NCBI GenBank assembly: GCA_963693315.1 | Contig: OY856188.1 | Span: 145,416,945 to 145,480,944, forward strand | Reading direction: 5' to 3' | DNA length: 64,000 nt | DNA from: Diogma glabrata | Lineage: Eukaryota; Arthropoda; Insecta; Diptera; Cylindrotomidae | Shown here: in pieces, positions 10,844-20,764 of the stretch | Position numbering within the stretch: the first letter of the stretch is position 1 | Layout of the letters: each line of letters starts with the position of its first letter | The notes under the pieces: generated by a model | Told to the model about the DNA's origin: nothing | Seen by the model: only the letters and a program-made list of their open reading frames with translations | Databases searched by the model: none | Program-made: the position numbers and the translations under genes

Positions 10844-10870
10844 GGGCGAAGCCCGCGGGATACCCCCTAG
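10844..10870 (+). other. Helitron 3' hairpin and CTAG terminus
   Basis: A 4-bp stem (GGGC/GCCC, loop GAA) at 10844-10854 is followed 12 bases later by CTAG, with T as the next base. A G-rich run lies just before it (10817-10846). Helitron 3' ends carry such a hairpin 10-12 nt before CTRR, where it acts as the transposition terminator. Confidence 0.85.
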
Positions 10871-11796
10871 TTCATAAATAAAATCTGTGTTTGAATTGTA
10901 CTGTATTGTACTTTTTTTATTTTATATATTTATGTCTTTTAAATTAAAGATTTTATTTTTATTTATAAAATGGCAGATGTCTTCTTAAAATTCTGTTTCG
11001 TTTCTGTTTCATTATTCACTAACGTCAGCAGAAACAGGAGCAGCAGCAAAATGTATCGTTTATAATTGTCGGTCTTCCTACGGTCAGCCGTCAAACTATA
11101 GACTCAACACAAAAAGTATCACTTTAGCTCCTAATTAAATAATGTACTATTTTTTGAAAAAATATTTTATGAAAGTTAGTTTTGCACCAAAAAAACCCAT
11201 ACAATTATGTTGAAACGCAGAGCTTACTATTTTGAAATGAAATTTTAAGAAATTTTCTTTAAAACATTAAAACTTAATAATGAATTTTATTATTTAAATA
11301 ATTGTAATTGAATTTTTATTGATCGTGCAAAATAATAATAAGAATTTTGTGCATTAAGTGTAATGCCGATTTCGGATATATTAGAGATCTCGACTTCGTC
11401 TCGATCTCAAAACATATATCCTCAATCGGTAAAACACTCTTACTGCCCTTAATATAAGATGACCAGACAGTCCCGACTTTTAACAATTTGTCCCGCGTCC
11501 CGCGGCATTTTAAAAATGTCGCGATTTTTCAAACGAAAACAGAATTTCGTTATTCAAATGAAAAAAAAGAATTTCGTTATTTAAAATTAAATTTGGGCAA
11601 ATTATACATCCCAAATAAAACATTTTCGTTAGTTTAAATATATATAAATAAATTAAAATTATATAACAACCAATATCAACATAAATTGTGGAGTTCAATT
11701 TATGTCTTCTATTGAAATTGTAATTAAATTTATATATTATGTATAACCTTATTCATACTTTTTATTATTATTACACACTTTTTTACACACTTTTAT
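10871..11796. other. Unassigned DNA
   Basis: Right flank of the Helitron. No coding region was recognised. A short element-like motif, GAGATCTCGACTTCGTCTCG, lies at 11385-11405. Open frames in this stretch are AT-rich and without family features. Confidence 0.35.
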
Positions 11797-12004
11797 TTAA
11801 CTTGACCTCTGAGAGCTTTGATGGGTGGAATTTTGTAAATCATTTTTCAGTAACTTCCCATTATGTGATTCATCCCAAATTGAAAAGACAAGTTTGTTGG
11901 AGCAGTCAGTACGTATTTCTAAAACTTTTAAGGCAAAAAACTTTATAAAACTGAAGAAAAAAAAATACAAATTTTTCTTCACTCTGAAAGACCTTAGAGC
12001 GAAA

Positions 12005-12130
12005 ATTTTTTTGCATCTATTTAGGAGGCCGAGTTTTTTAGACGTGCTTTTTGCCATCGCCATTACGTGATCGTTCATTACAGGTCATTTGAAAACGTGA
12101 CACCCAATAAACGAATATTTTTACATTTAC
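12005..12130 (-). pseudogene. LINE-A RT C-terminal fragment
   Basis: The minus strand reads NDHVMAMAKSTSKKLG followed by LLNRCKKIF. This matches the plus-strand copy at 52785-52860 (NDHIMAMAKSASRKLG, LLNRCKKYF). Upstream bases to 12130 also align (CGTTTATTGGGTGTCA). The frame has a 1-bp or larger indel before the Asn and then runs into unrelated AT-rich sequence after KKIF. Confidence 0.75.
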
Positions 12131-12332
12131 CTAACATACCGGTTTATCAAACATACTGAATAAAATATCTGGTTAGATATTTAGATAATCTTGTTAGATA
12201 TTTTGTTGGCCTTTAGATATTGGGATCGATTAGCGGGAGTTTTGTTATGAATCCAAATATTAAATGATCTACGTTTGTTTCTAAGTGCCGTTTTGGCAGC
12301 TTTCGAGTACAAGCATTTTTGTTTGGGTTGTT

Positions 12333-13346
12333 CTATGGAGAAAGGGACAAATTTATTGATAGCAAATTGGATGGTTTCTGTAAGTTTTGAGCAGAAACAT
12401 TTACATTGTCAGTGTAAAAACAACGACAGTCGAAAGGGAAACCATGGAAAAAATTTTGAAGACCACTCTTATAAATTTTTGAGTAGTGAAATATTTTACG
12501 GGGTTCGGGAGCTGTAGGTTTAAGTAAATCAGTTTTGATAACTGATGAAATTAAATAATGATCAGAATTTTCAATACTACCTTTCGCGACATCGACACTC
12601 GTAGTATCTGGCATTGTGGTAAGATAGAGATCTAAAAGAAAACTATTATTGCCGCCATTACGGGGAGTGAAATTCGAGTTTTTAACAATTTGGAATAGCC
12701 CCTGAGACGCGGCAAAAATGGCTGCCAGTTTTCCACTATTGTCAACATCGTCGGTCGATTTGGAGAGTTCCAACCATGATTTGTTGTGAACGTTGAAGTC
12801 ACCGCTAACGATAACTTCACATTTAGGGAATTTTGCTCTAATCTCGTCCACAATTTTTGTCAGTGAATTAAAAAAGATTGGGTTACGTTTGTTGGGGGAC
12901 CGGTATAAAGCTATTGTAAAAAAAGTAATTTCGGGAAGACAAATCTTTAAAACCATTGTATTGAAGCCGTCACCGTGTAGTTCAAAATTTGGAAAGCGTG
13001 TATACGCAACACTCTCATGAATGAATGCGCATATGCCCAGATGGAGTTCGAAAGCTGATTCGAGCCTATATTTGGAATTAAGGGATTCTATAAAGAGAAA
13101 ATTTTCAGAAAATTGTGTTTCTGTAAGGAATAGAATGTTTGGTTTGTCGTGATCAAGATGATGTTGCACGTGGTCATGGTTAGCGTTCAATCCACAGATG
13201 TTTTGAACATGTATTTTAAAATTTTTTATTGATTCATATGTGTGTTTTCCCTGCAAATGCCGTGGACGTGCCGCTTTATGGGCGGGTGGATTGCGGAAAT
13301 TTGCTTTACCACTTGCAGACTCATATCTTTTCTGTTGTACTGCCAT
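12333..13346 (-). CDS. LINE-A apurinic-like endonuclease domain
   Basis: A 337-codon frame. After about 40 basic residues comes an exonuclease-endonuclease-phosphatase fold. It has NICGLNANHDHV near residue 50, LFLTETQ (catalytic Glu) near 77, ALYRSPN near 150, VSGDFNVHNKSW near 180 and SDHYLIS near 262, the same order and spacing as the endonuclease at the N-terminus of Jockey/CR1-type ORF2. This enzyme nicks target DNA for target-primed reverse transcription. The reading frame shifts at about residue 325, where the linker continues in another frame (QFAINKFVPFSIEQPKQK), and the RT is deleted. The ATG at 13346 directly follows the 5' UTR. The protein is about one third of the normal ORF2 length, so it is not functional as a retrotransposase. 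Confidence 0.85.
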   Translation of the reverse strand: MAVQQKRYESASGKANFRNPPAHKAARPRHLQGKHTYESIKNFKIHVQNICGLNANHDHVQHHLDHDKPNILFLTETQFSENFLFIESLNSKYRLESAFELHLGICAFIHESVAYTRFPNFELHGDGFNTMVLKICLPEITFFTIALYRSPNKRNPIFFNSLTKIVDEIRAKFPKCEVIVSGDFNVHNKSWLELSKSTDDVDNSGKLAAIFAASQGLFQIVKNSNFTPRNGGNNSFLLDLYLTTMPDTTSVDVAKGSIENSDHYLISSVIKTDLLKPTAPEPRKIFHYSKIYKSGLQNFFHGFPFDCRCFYTDNVNVSAQNLQKPSNLLSINLSLSP

Positions 13347-13890
13347 GTATATATCAAAAGGTTTATTTTATTTTTTTATATTTTATTAAAGAATGGATAA
13401 CTAGGCAAAAAATCTTATCATAAAATAATAATAAAATATGACATATGCCAATATTTCATGATAAGATGAAGAAATAATAACAAAATAATAAGTGAAAAAC
13501 AAATTGTGAGAAATTTGCAGAAAACAAAACAAAACTAATTGCCAATAATCCAGTTGATGCAGCGCACCCCAGACGCACCGCTCACCACCTCAATCGAGGC
13601 ACAAAGCTCACACATAATTAGGTGTTGGTCTGATTCCTCGGAAGAGATAATGAGTGGTACCACTACGGAACGCTGCCTAGCTAAGACTGGAAGTGCTGCC
13701 GTTGACTAATTAAAGTTCGTCCGCCAGCACCCTAAGATATCATCTTGACAAATGACATCTCCTGCCATTGCCAGTGGTATGTGATATCTCACGCTACCTC
13801 ATATGTCAATGGCAGGGACTGGAGTACGCAGGGTAGTCAGACTCGTAGATCAACATTGATCATAATCGATCAAAATCGATCCCCCCTGCG
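13347..13890 (-). promoter_or_regulatory. LINE-A 5' UTR (probable internal promoter region)
   Basis: This block is conserved, at about 70-80% by eye, in two short elements (24480-24985 and 53940-54366), including GCCAATAATCCAG, TGCCGTTGACT, and a palindromic pair GCCATTGCCAGTGG / TCAATGGCAGGGACTGGAG. Jockey-type LINEs carry internal promoters in the 5' UTR. Retention of this block by the short derivatives is consistent with that, but no promoter motif was identified directly. Confidence 0.55.
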
Positions 13891-14027
13891 TAATTGCAGC
13901 TCGTTTCTCTCCTCAAGGTGTTTTGCTGTATACCAGGAGTCAGGACGGTTCGAGGTCTACAACAGTCATCTATAAACGTTCATTTTGTTGTAGAATTGAA
14001 TCGGATTTATAATGGTTTGTTAAATTT

Positions 14028-14135
14028 TGAGATTCTCGACAATATTTCTCGAGAAATGAGAATCTCGAAAATGTGGAAATAGTTACTCGAGATTTGAGAG
14101 TTCAAGATAACAACTCTTTCTCGAGCATCTCGAGA
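14028..14135. repeat. CTCGAG-rich inverted repeat
   Basis: GAGATTCTCGACAATA is followed by TTCTCGAGAAA and then GAGAATCTCG, so 14028-14070 folds back on itself. CTCGAG-like words recur to 14135. Nature unknown. Confidence 0.45.
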
Positions 14136-14321
14136 CCGGATTGTTTGAGCAGAAACTCTACTAGAGACTTTGAAAGACCATTTTATATGTGAAATATAAT
14201 TTAACAAATTCTTGTGGAATATTTCATAACCTTTTCAATAACAATAGTAGCGTTTTTATTTATTATATTTGTAAGTTGCACTTATCTTGAAATGAAAAAA
14301 TAGTAGATTCTTGTATGAGCT

Positions 14322-14420
14322 TAGAATGAAGGCAATTCTTCACGAGGATGAAGTTTCCCGAAACGAGCGTAGCGAGTGTAGGGAATCATCCCAGTGAAGA
14401 ATTGCCATCATCCTAAGCGA
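14322..14420. mobile_element. Small foldback element
   Basis: Arms TTAGAATGAAGGCAATTCTT and its inverse AAGAATTGCCATCATCCTAA flank a centre with CGAAACGAGCGTAGCGAGTG. The design resembles the foldbacks at 677-830 and 48613-48718: AT-rich arms around a CGAG/TAGCG centre. It has no coding capacity. Confidence 0.6.
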
Positions 14421-15600
14421 ATAAAAGAAGCTATTTTATCCACGACTGTAAAATATTTCGTTTAATTTCCAGTTTTCATGCAAAAATTTGTATCGCCATA
14501 TTGAAATAAATACATCAAAGATAGCGAAAAACAAAACAAGTTTTTTGTTTAATTTGTTAGAATATTTAATAAACTATAGAATAAAATATTTAATAAACTA
14601 TAGAACTGTTAAATAATTTTAATCAAGTTCACTAGTTGTGGAATAAATACAATTACAATGGAAGACATACGCATGGAATGGAAAGCATATATTCTTTAGT
14701 AGTCGTGGATAAAATATATTGCAATATAATTTTTTCGTTCTATGAAAATTTTTGTTGCTTCATATAGACATTCATAGATTAATCCCGTCAAATATGACAA
14801 TCCCGTAATCCTAGGATTTTCTTTCATTAATCCCGGGATTGCGGGATCATAAAAATGGGTTGGAATCTCTAATTCTACCGTATAGATGATGCTCACTTAG
14901 TTTTTATGGATCAATGCTTTTACAAGCAGAATTTGCTGTATTTGTTTTAACAATGTTGCATTGTGAAGCTGCATTATTTCGGCCATTCGATTGGCAACGA
15001 AATTTCTCATTTCTGCTCTTATTTAGACTCTTACACAATCATGGAACTAACCCATGCATATGTTTTTATATATAAAATATGCAGTGTTTGTAACAATTTA
15101 GCTTATAGCAATGCTCCATATAGTTCTGTGTAAGGAAAAGTAGTGTGATGTCAAAATTATGAATTGTATTTTTTATCCAACTATAAAAGTTTAGTTTATC
15201 GTTTAGACACTGCGTTTTAAATCATATTCTATATGAATTTACACGGATATTGTACGGTGATTTTTAACGGTATCATCGAATTTAAACGATATGTCAGAGC
15301 AAAACGTATAATTTACACGTAAAACAAACAAAAAATTCTAACAAACGTTCATATTAATTATTTGCTACATTTATCATGTTTTATTTATTTATTCAATTAA
15401 ATATATGACAATTTTTTTTATGTTAATGTTAGTTTAAATAAGTTGTAAAAATAAATACAGGAAATTAATAAATATTATTATAGAAACTATTAGCTTAATT
15501 AGTTTAGTTCGTTAATAAATATTGAAAAAGTAAGCCGAAATATTTTTAGTGAGATTTTGGACTTCGTCCTTCAGTATAATTCTTTTTTAAACTATCATGC
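14421..15600. other. Mostly unassigned DNA with one repeat remnant
   Basis: 14782-14870 carries AATCCCGTCAAATATG and AATCCCGGGATTGCGGG, a decayed relative of the element at 4829-4926. Two adjacent copies of AATATTTAATAAACTATAGA lie at 14560-14604. Nothing else was recognised. Confidence 0.4.
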
Positions 15601-15724
15601 AGTGTGCGAACTGACGAAATAATGACAGAACACAATTTTTGGTGAAGGTGGAAAACAAAATTTTGACATAAGGTGAAAAACTTCGTAATATTTATGTTTG
15701 CTGTTAATAAATATATATAACATA

Positions 15725-16335
15725 TATGGGCTATTATTTTGAAAACGTACATTTTTTTGTTGATTTTTAAATTTTTGATTTTTAAAAAATCTGAGATTTT
15801 GATATATTGTTGGCATTGACAAAAGGAAAAAAGCTATTTCTGCTTTTAATTTTTGTGTACTCTGAATCGGAGTTATGCGCGGTTGAATTTTGAGGCTTTT
15901 TCACGTAGTTTTTGGTAATGGTGGCAATGTTTTGTGAATAGGTGCCACAAATTTCATCCGACTTACGTATATTTTTGCAAGTAAAAAGGAAAATAGTTAA
16001 ATAATTGAAATAAGTAAGTTTAAAATTATTAATTTTTCTCTTTTCCGCTAGGCGGCGCGTAAAACCTTGGTTTACTTCAAAGCTCATATCTTAAAAAGTG
16101 TAGGCTTTTTTTTTTTTGTTTTTCACAAATTTTAAAGTAAACATATGCAGCTATGAAATTGAGAAATAAAAAGTCAGCAATTCAATATGGATTTTTTCTT
16201 ACGATTTTTTAAAGTTTGGTATATGAAAAATTCACACGTGTTTTTTTATTAAGTTAATAATCCTGTACTAAATGTGGATCTAATAAATTAAACATTTCAT
16301 ATTTTAACACCTGCAATAAATTTGAACCATTTTCT
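15725..16335. repeat. Left long terminal inverted repeat
   Basis: It matches 20765-21345 in inverse orientation: GGGCTATTATTTTGAAAACG (15729), AAACCTTGGTTTACTTCAAA (16062), TATGCAGCTATGAAATTGAG (16145), GTACTAAATGTGGATCTAAT (16265) and TTAACACCTGCAATAAATTT (16303) all reappear inverted. An open frame on the minus strand (15782-16087) lies wholly in the repeat; its counterpart in the right arm is disrupted, so it is not treated as a gene. Confidence 0.85.
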
Positions 16336-16718
16336 GTGCGGTTAAATGGTTAAAAACTTATTAAAAATTAATTTAAGTTAAGTGGTAAAATAAAGGAATT
16401 TAAATTATTAAAAGGGTGTGTAAAATGTTTATTCATTTTAAAAAATGTCTATTCAGCCCCTTTTAACTAATTAAAATCTCATTAGAGGCTCATAATTTTA
16501 ACATTTAAAATTTCTAATGACGCCCACAAACGGTTTTTGACCAAATTATGCTTGCATCCAATCAAAATATATTAAATTGTAACTACCTAATTTTACCTGA
16601 TTCTACCTATGTCAAAACTATTTCAAGGGTTTATATATATATTGATTGGATTGCCTTATAATCAATTATATTCCAAAATATTTAGAAGACATAACGTTTA
16701 GAAAAGATAATAATAGAA

Positions 16719-16863
16719 ATGCCTTTCAAATTGTGCTGTAACTTGTACGGTCTCAAAAATCATCAGCGGACATCAAAAAATGTGAAACTGGTCACACCAG
16801 CTGTTATTCAAAAAGCTGCGACCCTAAATTTTACTTTGCGTGATGACCAGTTTATATGTGAAA
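16719..16863 (+). pseudogene. First exon remnant of the long-TIR transposon gene
   Basis: It begins with ATG at 16719 and reads MPFKLCCNLYGLKNHQ, then FTLRDDQFICET. The spacing of Cys and His residues (C..., NHQ, then FIC) looks like a small zinc-binding module, but no family was assigned. The frame is cut at 16863 by the inverted-repeat element 16864-18302. After that element, 18303-18329 can continue the exon (CRTYIYKNK), followed at 18330 by GTAAAT, a plausible splice donor. Calling this one exon is inference. Confidence 0.5.
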
Positions 16864-16930
16864 CATCCCGACTGGAAATTAGTTCAGGGAACCCGGATTA
16901 TGATCAGATCCGGATCAGATTTTCCGTAAT

Positions 16931-17135
16931 ACGACCATCTGATCAGTTCCTGATCAGCGTATAGTACCGTTTCCTTTGATCCGGCTATCTGATCAGTTCC
17001 TGATCAGCGAACAGTACCGTTTCCCTTGATCCGGCTATCTGATCAGTTACTGATCCGCGTGCAGTACTTTATCCGTTGATCAGGCTATCTGATCAGTTAC
17101 TGATCAGCGTGCAGTACTTTATTCGTTGATCCAGT
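16931..17135. repeat. 50-bp tandem repeat, four copies
   Basis: Units of exactly 50 bp start at 16941, 16991, 17041 and 17091, each with TCTGATCAGTTCCTGATCAG (or TTAC), then CAGTAC and TTGATC. The unit contains the palindromic TGATCA. The repeat is too regular and lacks spacers, so it is a subterminal tandem array and not a CRISPR array. Confidence 0.9.
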
Positions 17136-17307
17136 CTTACTCGAAAAAACTCATCTTATCCGATGTCCTGAACTGGATAATAATACAAAATTTAGTTTTT
17201 TACCTGATCCATTCTGTATATAATATTGCTCATTAAACAATAAATTCGTTATTAATGGTATAACTTACTGTTTAAATATATAAGCATTTGAAGTGTACTT
17301 GAAATTA

Positions 17308-17919
17308 CCCGAGCAGAATTTAGTTAGGGAAAACCTGAATACAGTCAGGGCGTGATCAGGGCCTGGTCAGTCCTACAAGGGCAATCCTTATTAGGGCAAT
17401 CAGATGTGGGCCTGTGTCGGGCCTGATTTAGAATACCCTTTTAGGGTTAACCATATTTGAATATATCCGGCCCTAATCAGGTTTTTCGTATTTGACCCCT
17501 AGCTGAAATTTAAATGGGTTAAAATTCACTAGAGTATTATCCATTTTAGAAATATATAGCTAAAATCGTTTCATGTATGTTTTAGTTGTAGCTTCTCAGC
17601 TGAACGACTATAATAATAGTCATTAAGGTGGTATGTATGTTTTAATTTTTTCCATTGTAATGTTTTTATTTTAATTTGATTAATTTATGTATATAATATA
17701 CAAATATATATCAGGGTCTGGTCAGGATATCCCAATCTGGGCCTGATCCGATTATCCCAATCGGGGTCTGATCCAGTAATCCCAATCAGGACCTGATAAG
17801 GCAAAAGCGCTACACTCATGATCAGGGCCCAATCAGGCAGCCCTACCAATGTCTGATCCGGGTTAGGGCAAACCTGATCAGGGCCTTACTTGAGCCCTAA
17901 CAAATTTCTGCTCGGGATA
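17308..17919. mobile_element. Nested TIR element of a related family
   Basis: The left end ACCCGAGCAGAATTTAGTTA and the inverse of the right end ATCCCGAGCAGAAATTTGTT form TIRs. These resemble those of the host element (CATCCCGAC, GAAATTAG). The interior repeats CCTGATCAGGGCC-like words around 17340-17480 and 17715-17900, arranged in opposite orientations toward the two ends. There is no transposase. Confidence 0.65.
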
Positions 17920-17984
17920 TGAATAAAATTAAGGAAAAATGGTAATATTTTTTTCATTTATTTAATGTCAAATTAATATTTAAG

Positions 17985-18240
17985 AACAAAATTAATTCCA
18001 AACCTTTGAACGGATCTGGTATGGATCTCTTGACCAGACCGGACATGAAACTGTTGAATGGATCCGGCATGGATCGTTTCGGAATAGATCTTTTAAATGG
18101 ATCCGGAATGGATCTTTGAAATGGATTCGGAATGGATCTTTGAAATGGATCCGGCATGGATCATTTAAACGGATCCTGTACGGATCATATTTGGCGTGAC
18201 GATTTTTAATCATGTCCGGATTCATCCAGATTCATCCCTG
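17985..18240. repeat. Tandem array of ATGGATC units, about 30 bp
   Basis: The unit ATGGATCCGGAATGGATCTT with TGAA is repeated imperfectly about eight times. Read on the minus strand it gives runs of DPFQRSIP, a translation artefact of the repeat and not a protein. Confidence 0.75.
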
Positions 18241-18302
18241 ATCAGTCTTCAGGCAATCCTGATCCGGATCGGACCCTATACTGATCTAATTTCTAGTCGG
18301 GA

Positions 18303-19193
18303 TGTCGCACTTATATCTATAAAAATAAGGTAAATTTAATTATTTTATTAAAATGAATAAAAATTCATATGCAACTAATATTTTCTATACAGCAGCTTTC
18401 ATGTTCGGAAACTATCGATAGTGAAATTATTTCTATAAATCAGGATGTTGAAAATGTTCCAACGAACGAAAATATTCAAATACCTCCAGCATCTTTAGAT
18501 CCATCACCAGTTTCGGTTGATACTATATCTCCACCAGTTCCTGAACTACTTAATGACATTTTAGAAGATATTAACAATGTTCTTGGAAGGTTAGCCGAAT
18601 CTCCTATCAAACAAAATCATATTACAACAGGAAGTTATAAAAAAATTGCAAGTGTCACATCGGCAATAAGTCAAAGAATATTTCAAGTAGATTCAGTTAA
18701 AGTGTTATCACCAAACGAGGAATGTGAATATACATCATGGCTTATGAACCTTAAATAAGAGTTTAAAGATGCCAGCTGTAAATCAAAACAAGTGTTTTTG
18801 TTGACAACTCTACCACGTAAATTTTGGTCAAATCAACGTATCCAGGATGAATTTAATGCATCAAGACGACTGGTAGAATTCGCCATGGATCTGTTGGAAA
18901 CAGTAGGTCCTTACAGTTGGCCTCAAAGCAAACAAGTGCACAGTTTGTCACAAAATATAGTAAAACAAATTCAAACATACTTCTTATCAGAGGAAATTAG
19001 TAGAACAATGCCTGGCCTTAAAGATGTTGTTACTATTACAGAAGGATCGACAAAAATAAAAATAAAAAAAAAAAAATCAAAGCGGTTGGTGTTATGGACC
19101 CTCACCGACATCTACGAAATGTTCTTGGAAGAAAACAAAGAACTCAAGGATTCCACTGTTTTTTACCGGATAACACTACACCCGATAAAATAA
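18303..19193 (+). pseudogene. Second part of the unclassified transposon gene
   Basis: After a likely intron (18330-18390, GTAAAT...TTCTATACAG), the frame runs 18391-18758 with SVDTISPPVPELLNDIL and ends in a stop. It resumes at 18792-19193 in another frame with LPRKFWSNQRIQDEFNASRR, YFLSEEISRTMPGLKD and KSKRLVLWTLTDIYEMFLEE. From memory, blocks like SDEISRxMPGKKD and KRLVLxxLKExYxxFKE occur in large uncharacterised repeat proteins of arthropods and cnidarians; I cannot name a superfamily. The stop and frame change near 18758 and the lost C-terminus (cut by the Penelope fragment from about 19390) make it a pseudogene. It sits between the long inverted repeats, so it is probably the element's own transposition protein; that is inference. 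Confidence 0.55.
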
Positions 19194-19389
19194 TTGCCAA
19201 AATGTTTTCTTTTTCTGATGATCATAAATATTTCAATTTAAAGGTAAAAAAAAATATATAAATTAATTTTTTAATGTATTTATTTATAATATTGATTAAA
19301 TTATAATGTTTATAGGAAAAATATTTTTTTAATGTTTTTTTCTAATGTTAGTGTTGGTGATGTTGAAATTATAACAAAATCTTCGATCA

Positions 19390-20397
19390 TTGGGATCTCC
19401 AATACTTATTCTGAATAAAAACCTGTTTGATGATGTTCTTTTAGTCTTACCAGAAAATTTAATTCAAGAAACGTTAGATATTTTTCAATCTTTTGATCAT
19501 CATATAAAATTTACTGTTGAAAAAGAAAATCAAGGACAAATTAATTTTTTAGATATGACTCTATATAGATTTGAAAGCAAAATTATCACAAGTTGGTACA
19601 AAAAAGATTTAAATACAGGACGTATATTAAATTATTTTTCTTTACATCCAAAAATCATGAAATTGAATGTAGTAAAATCATTCATAAATAGAGTTTATTC
19701 ATTAACACATCCTAAATTTATAAATAATAACATAAATGAAATGATAAATATTTTGGAAAATAACAATTATCCTTTAGAGCTAATTAAAAAATTAATTATT
19801 GAACACAATCACAAATTAACAAATTTTGAAAAACAACCATCATCTTCACAATTAACCAATAACCAACATTCTGATAAAACTATTACAAATAATAATATTT
19901 TTGGCTCTATAACGTATATTCCAAATCTGACAGATAGTATCAAAAAAAATTTAAATGAACCAAATAATTTAATGAGAATTTCAACTAAAATTATAAACAA
20001 ATCACAACAAATATATTTTACTAATCTTAAGGACAAAATTAATAAGAAGAAAAAATTTGATATTGTTTACAAAATTAATTGTTGTTGTGGAAAATCATAT
20101 ATTGGACAAACAAGCCAAAAATTGGAAGAAAGAATTTATAGTCACAAAAATAATGTTAAATTAAAACAAAAAACTACAGCTCTCGCTCAACATTCAATTG
20201 ACAATCAACACATTTGAAACATGGAACATCCTTCAATTATCTCTTCAGAAAAAAACACGAAAAAGAGAGAAATGATTGAATCAGCATATATTCATTTGGA
20301 TAAACCGAACTCAATTAATTTTAAAACAGATACCGAAAATTTAAAAAAATCCTACATTCACCTTTTAAATACCTTTAAATTCAAAAAGAAAAAATAA
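19390..20397 (+). pseudogene. Penelope-like element (PLE-C): RT end and GIY-YIG endonuclease
   Basis: The frame begins inside RT motif 5: FDDVLLVLPENL stands where YVDD is expected. The region after it has INFLDMTLYR, ITSWYKKDLNTGRILNY and the thumb-like part with NILENNNYP. The C-terminus has the GIY-YIG endonuclease: DIVYKINCCCGKSYIGQTSQ with KLEERIYSHK. A TGA at 20215-20217 interrupts it; translation continues in the same frame with TKKREMIESAYIHL and stops at 20395-20397. The N-terminal two thirds are gone. In intact Penelope elements the RT copies the RNA and the GIY-YIG nuclease nicks the target. It was inserted into, or recombined with, the long-TIR transposon. Confidence 0.85.
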
Positions 20398-20555
20398 TTT
20401 CATTTTTACTTCTAGTTACCTTTTAAACAGATTATAATTTCTAATGTCATTTCCAAAATTTTTTAAAATCATTTTTAAATTCAAATATTTTGTGTTTGTG
20501 CTTTAATATTTTGTAAAAAAATTTTATTATTAATTATTTATGATATACATATGAT

Positions 20556-20592
20556 ACACTTGAAAATGCCACAATTTGGCGAAATATCGTGT
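20556..20592 (+). ncRNA. Degenerate hammerhead-like motif of PLE-C
   Basis: ACAC, TTGAAAA, TGCC-acaattt-GGC, GAAA, TATC, GTGT. The layout is stem I, core, stem II with loop, GAAA, short stem III and the other half of stem I. The core differs from CUGANGA at two positions, so it is expected to be inactive. It lies about 160 bp past the ORF end, where other Penelope copies here carry intact versions. Confidence 0.5.
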
Positions 20593-20764
20593 GATTAAAT
20601 TTAAAATATTTAATTGATAAAAATTAATATTTAAATAAAACCAGACTGGAAAAAGGTGCAATTAACTTTTTTAATTTAAAAACCCAAGAAATATTTAATA
20701 TACCAGTCAATTTACAAACAACTTTAACAAAATATATCTCAATCAGAAATACACAAAAAATGGT

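Larger units (their letters stand above)
7973..10870 (+). mobile_element. Helitron, internally deleted, both termini present
   Basis: The 5' end begins TCTATATAAATAAAATTCG, followed by a TGTCTGTCTGTCTGT run and TCCAAAACGGCTGAATTGAT, typical of Helitron starts. The 3' end has a GGGC-GAA-GCCC hairpin at 10844-10854 followed by CTAG at 10867-10870. The base before the element is A (7972) and the base after is T (10871), which fits Helitron insertion between A and T without target duplication. The body carries one long helicase ORF (8357-10768). At 2.9 kb it is about half the length of an autonomous animal Helitron; the missing part is most of the Rep domain. Confidence 0.9.
12005..13890 (-). mobile_element. 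LINE-A non-LTR retrotransposon, internally deleted
   Basis: On the minus strand this runs 5' UTR (13890-13347), endonuclease ORF (13346-12333), linker, then a short RT C-terminal piece (12130-12005). The RT core is missing between about 12170 and 12130. The 5' UTR is shared with the short elements at 24305-24985 and 53784-54390, so the 5' end is probably real rather than truncated. It lies near 13850-13890, where that homology fades. No gag-like ORF1 lies between the 5' UTR and the endonuclease. There is no 3' UTR or poly(A) at the other end; unrelated sequence follows at about 12003. Confidence 0.8.
16864..18302. mobile_element. TIR element with internal repeats, inserted in the transposon gene
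   Basis: Ends ACATCCCGACTGGAAATTAG (left) and the inverse of ACATCCCGACTAGAAATTAG (right) form the TIRs, extending into TCAG and AGGG. The interior has no coding capacity. It consists of a 50-bp tandem array (16931-17135), a second, related TIR element (17308-17919) and a roughly 30-bp array (17985-18240). No clean target duplication was seen. GATCAG/CTGATC words dominate the whole element. Confidence 0.7.

Noticed and set aside
15782..16087. 101-codon frame in the left inverted repeat as a gene
   Set aside because: The equivalent frame in the right arm is broken early and the sequence shows no known motif, so it is not supported.
16931..17135. Regular 50-bp repeats as a CRISPR-like array
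   Set aside because: Units are contiguous without variable spacers and lie in a eukaryotic TIR element.
17954..18225. DPFQRSIP-repeat proteins on the minus strand
   Set aside because: They are products of a 30-bp tandem repeat in two frames and not a coding gene.
19080..19235. Alternative frame over the end of the transposon gene (MDPHRHLRNVLGRK)
   Set aside because: The other frame (KRLVLWTLTDIYEMF) agrees with the blocks around it. A slip in the preceding A run could also explain both, but one frame is enough.
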